Shown: piece after piece, positions 54,891-62,000 of the stretch
Layout: every line of letters starts with the position of its first letter
How positions within the stretch are numbered: position 1 is the first letter of the stretch
NCBI RefSeq assembly: GCF_964204645.1
Contig: NC_134036.1
Coordinates: 5,033,600 to 5,095,599, forward strand
DNA: 62,000 nucleotides
Reading direction: 5' to 3'
Origin: Tubulanus polymorphus
Taxonomy: Eukaryota; Nemertea; Palaeonemertea; Tubulaniformes; Tubulanidae
Notes under the pieces: generated by a model
Told to the model about the DNA's origin: nothing
The model's input: the letters and a program-made list of their open reading frames with translations, nothing else
Database searches by the model: none
Position numbers and translations under genes: made by a program

Positions 54891-56514
54891 TTCTCGGATA
54901 TCGGTATGATTTTCACAAATGATTGATTCATTTAATAGAAAAGTTAGATTTAATTAAAATGCAAAAGAAATCGAACCAACTGTCTACTAGCGAACCTAAC
55001 GGATCCAGATACTGCCTGCCGTTACGCGGAATCCTCGCTTGCCGCAGAGCGTTGCGGTTACACCCGAATATACGGAATTCGCAATCGAATTCCTCGAATT
55101 CATTGAAATTCTAATCAGTCGGAATTATTCAAATTATAATCTATGCAAAACGATAACTCGGCAAAATACGGGTCGAATCATTAATATTCATTCACGATCG
55201 CGTCGACGATGAGGCGCGCGCGCTCGCTCGCGCCGCTCGAGGAAAGGCTTTAATCTCGAAACAACCATACGAGACGAGAACGACAGAAAATACATATTCA
55301 TAGCGTTTGGGGAAAAAACCGAGCGTTCGTTCCCGGCGAACACTCGTCGTCGTTGGATCGTCGCAGGTGTTTACTCGAACGTGGGTTTACGGCCGTTCCG
55401 GGGATATCAGCCGACTCCTCGAAAAAGATTGTTTAAATTATTTTTTTAATGCTCCAAATTTTACATAATTATTCGAGTGCCGAAAATGAAAGTCAAAACG
55501 TGGAAAAATAAAGTTAACATACTCACAGTATCTTAACATGAACTGCGAGTTTTCTCAACACATTTTTATCATTCGAATCGAAATAATCTACTAAATCGGA
55601 TAGTGTTGACTGTGAAAAATTGAAGTAAATCAAATCAGCCCATAGGCGCTGCTATGCTAAGACTTGTGTGTTTTGTGCAGCGCCCCCACCGTTGGTGATA
55701 GACAGCAGATTTTCGGGAATATTTTCGATGATCTGCGCGAGCGCTGAGCGTAGCGTTTTTCAAGATTGTTGGTGACGTTTTAAGATTTCTAAAGAACATC
55801 TATTGTTTATTTTGCCACCGGTGAGGGCGCTGAAGGAAAAACAAGATTACCTTATCAGTGCCTAGCGGATTTTTTAGGTTTGGAGTGGAGAGACGAGGGA
55901 AGAAGAAAGAGAGAGGGAAAGAAGAGGCCGGCGGGAAGAGCTGATAAAAGAGATCAAAATGAACAGAAATAAACTCCGACAAAATTCCGATTTGAAAACT
56001 GGCTTTGTTTCCTTTTGTTTTCGTTGTCTAAGTAAGAGAATCGGTCGAGCGCGCACGAAATTTCTGCGGAGAAATATCGTTTCGCGAACGTTTCATCTTT
56101 TTCTAAAACTTTCATTTTTAACGTTTGAAATTGTCTTCAAAAGAAAAATGTTCGTATTCGTACGGAACGTCTTTTGGCGATATTCGCGAGATTTCACAAG
56201 TATACTCCGGTTCTTTTCGAGGGAAGGAGACAAAAGCGAAAGGGTTCTCGTCGCGATACGAAAAGAAATATCTAAGAAAAGACGTCACGTCCGCCGCCGC
56301 CCGCTCTAAAACGAGCGCTGCCACCGCGCGCACCTGTCGAGTTTCCCACGAGCTGACGGAGCGCGCTCGTGACGGTTTCACTTCCGCCGAAATTAAGCCG
56401 ATTTAGCGCCTCTAATTCTAGTACGCGGCGGAATCGCGAATGGAATCGGCGTCGAATACCTAATGCAGCGACGATTGTACCGGATGATAGGCTTTTATTA
56501 GATAATATACCCTG
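54891..56514. other. No gene recognised
   Basis: A copy of the small GGATCC...TGCC repeat lies at 54989-55048. A purine tract lies at about 55873-55935. Frames in 55959-56406 on both strands overlap and show no domain. Confidence 0.4.
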
Positions 56515-56622
56515 ACTGGTGAAATTCTATCCCCAGTTGGTGTCAAATACTGAGTAAGATTTTATGAAATACAGTAGACTCTGTCTCTTACCGCGGTAAA
56601 GTCGAGACTGGTAAAATTCGGA
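56515..56622 (+). repeat. 93-bp satellite, single copy
   Basis: GTGTCAAATACTGAGTAAG, GACTCTGTCTCTTACCGCGG, AGACTGGTAAAATTC. It keeps the TTACCGCGGTAA palindrome. Confidence 0.9.
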
Positions 56623-57517
56623 AAGTTTTTGGATTAATCTAAATCTTGTTCCCAGAGACACAATAATCAATATGCTAAAACCATATGGTAAACTGCGCCT
56701 TTTAGTATGGCGAAAGTTAAAATGCGTAAAGTTAGAATCGTGTAAAGTCAAAAACAATCGATACATTTACAAATCGAACCATTCGTCGAGAGAATTGTGT
56801 TTATGAATTATTTTTTTCCGAACGGCATTTCACGCTACGGGAAATTCGTGAAAAACAAAACCGATATAAAACATGTCGAATTAATTTCGCGTCGTACAAC
56901 GTCTACTACTCACAGCGACTCTCGTCGATTGAGTTGAACGGTGGCACGCGAGCTTGAGAGAAACAGAGACGGTGCATATACACTGTTTAATACGGGAGGT
57001 GCGGATGAATTATGAATCCGTCTTGGCGGCAATGAAAATAAATGAGCCGACAGAAAATTCGAACGAAACGAACGTCGTTTCGTCGTTACCGTAAGGGACG
57101 CGCGAACAGCCGCGGCCGAGAATGAGAGAAGAGAGAGAGAGAGTCGGAGAGAGAGAGAGAAAGGAAATCGTTCTAATGACGCCCCGAGGACGTGACGTGA
57201 ACGACAAAAAAAAGAACGAATCGGTAAGACGACTAGGACGACGACTGCGCACGCATACACACACTCACATACGGAGCGAACCGCAGCAAAAAAAACGACA
57301 GCTCTAGTGCGGAATATACGACGCTGTTTAACAGATGAACGAACAGAGACCATTGATCGTCCCGAAAACGCGAACAACGCAACCGTATAGGAACTAATGA
57401 GGCTAAATATACGTAGGAATTAGCGTTTTTTTTTTCTAGCGTGGTGGTTTTTTTCCGTTGTTCCCCAAATGCGGTGTCGTCATCGCCGTGCTTATATCGG
57501 CTATGCCGGCCGCTATC
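56623..57517. other. No gene recognised; (GA)n at ~57122-57165
   Basis: Frames on the minus strand are compositional (serine/leucine from the GA tract). Confidence 0.4.
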
Positions 57518-57612
57518 CAGGACCCGGTTTCGCGAGTCCGAGTTGAGATTTGACTCGGAGTTCACTCGTTGAAAATGAACTGACTTTAACTCAGAGTTAA
57601 CACAACTCGTCA
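57518..57612. mobile_element. Degraded inverted copy of the 49.3 kb MITE
   Basis: GAGATTTGACTCGGAGTTCA, TGAAAATGAACTGACTTTAA and CTCAGAGTTAA match the complement of the 49.3 kb element. The outer ends are decayed. Confidence 0.7.
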
Positions 57613-60470
57613 GTAGTAGGACGAAGGGGCGAATGGGGAAATAGCACATTTGGGTTTTTGCATGTCTGAATTCTTCTTTGAATTCAGACCGCTAAAATGA
57701 AGTAAATATGTATGCTATTTATTCTTATTTGGTACCATTTATTAAATCTTGATAATTTCTATCAACATGACAAATATTTCTTATTTTGGACAAGAATACA
57801 TGTTACTGTGGAACCGGATTTAGATGGTTATATAAAATAACTATTTTTTTCCGACTTAAACAAGATCCTATTTATAACGTATTGCTAATAATCTACTTTT
57901 AGCAAACCTTTTACATCTAATGTATTATTTTCTTATCTAATGATAAAGGCACAATTGTATTTAGAAGAAAAACAATTTAGTTGCTTTCGGAAAAGCCTTC
58001 ATCCATATTTTCATGGAAATAATTTATCTTTCATTTACATTTTTCATAATCAGGAATGAGGCGCTACGCCTTTTCCTTATGCGTGATTTTAATCACCATA
58101 TTCGTACAGAATCCGAGAATTGTGGATTGAATTTTATTGAATCTTAGAAGAAATCTCCGACTACGTCATACCCGAATGCGCACGGTAGCGAACCTGGTGG
58201 ATCCTCGCTTGCCACAAGCGGAATCCTGGATTGCCGCAGTCGACGATCAGAGTACTCGGTATAATGACCCTCTAATCGGCTGGTCTTCGAGGCGTCTTCT
58301 CAAAGGACTTTAAGTTCTTTGACACCCGAAAATTTTCAGGGTTTGTCTTTCTCGAAATAATCAATGTTAAATATCATATATCGAGTGCCCTGAACGAAAC
58401 CCTGCCCACATCGGTTACGAGCCTAGAGCGACTTGAAAACGGATATCGTTTATGTACCGAATATTCGTTATAAATCGAGGCGCGTAATTGGATAAGCGAT
58501 ACGAATAATGCTAAACACCGGTTTCGGGGAATTGTTCAAATTGACAGGCAATATGGCGGCGTAAACAATCATGAAAGTCACGAGCAACCCGACTATATAT
58601 ACACGCAGCGTTCAAAAGGCCACCAATGCTTGTGTGAAATGCGTTTTAAAGCTGAATATGAAAATCAGCCATTCGTTGGCGTCCGTAGAGCGAGTAAGAC
58701 AAAAGCCGCACGATTATAGTATCACGAAATGAAATGACGGTTTCATTACCTTCAACGCCGCTACCGGATAAGGCGGTTTTTTTTCTTGAAATCACTCGGA
58801 TAATTTTGCAAAATTCGTCATATTAAGTAAAATATTTTCGGAAAGTAAGATTTTTTCTTTTCACCTATCTTTTGAATACTAAGAGTTCGTAACAATTTTC
58901 GCCCATTTTCATTTTTTCTTCGGCAGCCGTTCCGCAGTTTCATGCGGAAAATCCTCAAAATATTCAAAACAATTCGATTTTACTTTTTCCAGCTCCCTTC
59001 CGTTGTAAAACGCCTATCATATACGAAGAAATAATGTTTTCATTTTAATATTTCCCTTCACCGTCCCACTTTTTCCTGAAAAAATCCGTGCATCGAGTAA
59101 TTAAAAAAAAGGCCTAACATCGGAGTGAATTCGCCTGATGAGTGGTTCCATTATCGCCGCTCGGCGCCGTATCGTTAAATGGATTCTTCGAAAATGTCCG
59201 ATATCTAAAACAGCGTTTCATCGTGCGCTCTCCTCGTCGTCACCAATCAATTAAAATCTCATGTTTAATTGAGAAAAAAAAAACGCCGGTTGAAATCGAG
59301 AATTCAGAAAATTTACCGCACCCGGTTCACTATAGCGGTTAAAACATAAGCCGTTAAATTCACTAAGAATGAACTGATTTTTTAAAAATCATTTTTATAA
59401 GATTCGAACTTTTCCAAGGACTATTACGAATCTGCGTTCGATATACATAACATTGCGCTGAATGAATCGTAAATATCATAGGTTTTCGATATTCTCCGAA
59501 AGGTGTTTCCTAAAACTTTCGACTTCAGCATCGCTAAATATTATTTCAACGGATTATCAATAGTTACGCCATCCGAACAGATTTCTAAATATGCGCGCTA
59601 CGTATTGTTTTCAAACGTCATTACGGTACTCTTATTTCACGCCAAATAATGTTTGTTCATCTCGAAATAAAGAAAGATTTCCACGAAGGAATTACCGGTA
59701 TATCGATAATGACAAGTGCGCGAGTATTAATATCTGTATATCATTGCGTTTTCATCGAATATCGTAAAAAAAAAACTTTTTCTAAAAGTCCCCCAAAAAA
59801 CTGAAAAAACGGAAATACAATCGCATGAATGTACGAATAAAATGCCTCGGTAGGAGAATCGAATTCGACGGATATACCGCTCGAGCGACGAGTTTTGTTC
59901 GAGGTCTTCGAAATAACGGAGTTCCCGGGAATCAAAAAGTTACGCCATTTTTACGCAGGATGATTTCATGATGGTCGAAACGCAAAAAAAAAACGGTTCG
60001 GAAACACGATTCAAACTTAACAATGATTTGCGTATTAGTTCATTACCAGCGATCCCGTAAAAAGTTACGTAAGATTGTTCCGAGAGTGACGAATCAAAGA
60101 AGGGCTGTTACGTCGTGTATCGGTTATGCCTACGTGTTCTTACAAGTTACGAAACCCAAAAAGGTTTAGAGTTACATATACAATGATACAATGAATATAT
60201 ATATCGAGATGACTGACGATTTAATTACCTCGGAAATGTTACGAGAATTACTCTTGCCAGAGCTGTACGCACAAAAGTTTCATGCGAAATCATTTCACAA
60301 GTAACGAAATAAATACGGTTTAAGTAAATCGGTTTCGAACCCCGAAAAAAAAGTTACACGTGAAATCATCGCAATCATCTCATACAAGTAACAATTACGA
60401 AAACGATTTTTGGATTGATTATAGATTATAAAGGATTATAAAGAAATTTAAGAAGACTGTTCAAACTTAC
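57613..60470. other. No gene recognised
   Basis: A 10-bp stem hairpin lies at 57664-57689 (GTCTGAATTC, six bases, GAATTCAGAC). A copy of the small GGATCCTCGC repeat is at 58198-58239. A YY1-like AATATGGCGGC lies near 58551. Short frames at 59142-59342 and 59741-59935 show no domain. Confidence 0.4.
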
Positions 60471-60510
60471 CCGCCGCTAAAAGTATGAAGATCTTCACGA
60501 ATTGGTTCAT
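60471..60510 (-). CDS. Candidate first coding exon with signal-peptide start (partial)
   Basis: On the minus strand an ATG with A at -3 encodes MNQFVKIFILLAA and the first base of the next codon, followed immediately by GTAAGT (complement of 60465-60470), a consensus 5' splice donor. A positive residue followed by a hydrophobic run (IFILLAA) is the layout of a secretory signal peptide, and a phase-1 intron after such a leader is common in animal secreted proteins. Continuation exons, if real, lie to the left; none could be matched with confidence. The upstream 60520-60850 stretch is CpG-rich, which would suit a promoter. The whole call rests on 46 bases, so chance is possible. Confidence 0.4.
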
Positions 60511-62000
60511 ATTTCTGTCGCGTCGATTTATCGTGTCGAATGCCTTGACAAAAACCTGTTCGGGCCGGGAACGAAACTTCTCGGTGTGGCTCTGATTTAG
60601 TTTATAGTGGATACGATCTTGATTCTTTGCGTATTCCTGTTCGTTAGTTTTGTGCGATTCGTCGGGCGTCGAGTTCGGCGCGAAGTTTCGACGACGGTCT
60701 GATGGCGGTGCTAGCGAGCGATCGAGTGCGATGGATGATACTGCTGCCTTCGGAGACTTTTACCGATTACAGGTGTGCGACGCGAGCGCGCGCTGTAAAC
60801 CGTAAGAGCGCGTAGCGCGACGCTCGCGCTTGCCGAGATACTGGACGATCGTAATCGGCCGTCATCTGATTTTTCCGTGCACGCGATCCGCGCCTATCTC
60901 TGGACTATCCGTGATCGAAGGTTGCGTTAAGAACGGTAGCAACTTGAACAGCCAAACAAAATATCGCGTAATAAACGCCAATATCGTAATCGGCGATGCG
61001 TTGCATTTTGATGAGCCGTGCCGAGCTTTTTTGAGAGGCAGTTTATTTTCAAAAAAGGCATGAAAAGGGGCAAGTTCCTATTGAAAAAGAACAGACCTTG
61101 AATATGAAGTGCCCGGGTACCTGGTTAAATCGGTTGAAAATTAGATTGCTTTTCATTTTCCAGACATGAAAATTGTATTCAACTTTCTACAATTCTCGAC
61201 CAAAATTTTTTACGCTGACTTTTCGAAGGGCGTTTCGAAATTCGCTGGAAATTCTAGGGGTATCGTTCGCTACCCCGAACCCCCTCGGCACGGGTCTGCG
61301 ATATTTTCAAGTTGAAATGCGGTCGGCTATTTCGAGTTGAAACGTCCCTAATGAGCCCGGTTCAAAAAAGCGATGATTCATAATCATTTGCTATTCGCTG
61401 AATAAACTTCAATCATGAACGAATCTTCTTAATTCGAACTCAAAAAGAAACCTCGAATATTAGTAACACTATTTCGTGTGATTATTCAGTTGAATATCGC
61501 AATTAGCTCATAGTTCGGCCTAAAATCTTAGTTTTACCATGAGCGTGGCCAATATTATGGTTATACAAAATTTGTTAATGATAAAGATAATAATCATAGT
61601 ATATAGTAATATAGTGATAATTCCATTTGTATATAGCGCAGATATTCTAAACAGTGTATATTTCAAACGCGCCCCAAATCGGTATTTCTACCCCTATCTA
61701 GCCTATAACTCCGAGCAACTACTGGGCGCTGGGTATCAGCTGCGTGGCATTGAACCAAAGCTGAGCATAAAATTTTTGATTTTCAGGAGATTTACTGCAA
61801 AAAAGGAACGGACCCGAGTAAACTATATGTATACCTATATACCCTGTCGAAGAATTGAATAGATCACAACTCGAAATGGGGCAATGCGGGTAGTATTCGG
61901 TCAAAATCGGGTCGGATTAAAGCCAGCATGACCCGAACTGCTCGGAAACATTTCAATTTCGATATGATTTCCTCGATACTACGAATATGAAACGGGGATT
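60511..62000. other. No gene supported
   Basis: CpG-rich to about 60850. A 107-codon plus-strand frame (61539-61862) begins MSVANIMVIQNLLMIKIIII and contains a dibasic KR. It is AT-rich and unrecognised, so it is not called as a gene. Confidence 0.35.

Noticed and set aside
61539-61862. Neuropeptide precursor (hydrophobic start, dibasic KR)
   Set aside because: The hydrophobic stretch comes from AT-rich sequence, there is no amidation GKR site and no repeated peptide.

Overview
This 62 kb window looks like nuclear DNA of an invertebrate animal, probably a spiralian/lophotrochozoan. The reasons are two intronless rhodopsin-class (class A) peptide-type GPCR genes of a sort often expanded in that group, very low gene density, long microsatellites, many tandem satellites, MITEs, tRNA-like elements and a LINE 3' end. 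CpG dinucleotides are frequent throughout. The assignment to a group is inference; no species is claimed.

Only two complete protein genes can be supported: a GPCR on the plus strand (8902-9888) and its paralogue on the minus strand (13639-14631). They face each other tail to tail, about 3.75 kb apart, and are an obvious local duplicate pair. A fragment of a LINE reverse-transcriptase protein (25436-25846) ends in the short tandem tail typical of a non-LTR retrotransposon. At 60471-60510 on the minus strand an ATG, a hydrophobic leader and a GTAAGT donor suggest the first coding exon of a secreted protein whose remaining exons I cannot place.

The rest is repeats. Four tandem families recur as separate blocks in both orientations: a 61-bp family (5.2-6.2, 10.5-10.7, 40.0-40.3 kb), a 66-bp family (10.0, 28.7-29.5, 31.0-31.5, 33.2-33.6, 37.4-37.5, 50.1-50.25, 50.7-51.1 kb), a 57-bp family (16.4-16.8 and, inverted, 46.5-46.9 kb) and a ~93-bp family (4.4, 30.0-30.4, 49.2, 51.5-51.85, 56.5 kb). 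Interspersed elements include a ~325-340 bp retroposon with perfect 11- and 12-bp target-site duplications (3670-4016; 17709-18072) whose conserved core resembles the hammerhead motif CTGANGA-stem-GAAAC, foldback relatives of it (16.3 and 20.4 kb), a piggyBac-type MITE with TTAA duplications (41573-41866), other MITEs (11.5, 11.8, 49.3, 54.5, 57.5 kb), three palindromic tRNA-like elements (27.7, 36.3, 45.8 kb) and two arrays of tRNA B-box-like units (32.4 and 44.2 kb).

Low-complexity DNA is extensive: a ~900-bp nested ATT/ACTATC/ACTACC microsatellite at 42.5-43.4 kb, ~240 bp of (AT)n at 45 kb, long purine- or pyrimidine-rich strands at 6.8, 36.6, 39 and 52.5 kb, and a GGGACA array with strong G-quadruplex potential. 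No rRNA, intact tRNA gene, CRISPR array or prokaryotic operon structure is seen. Exons of multi-exon genes could be hidden in the stretches marked as unexplained.
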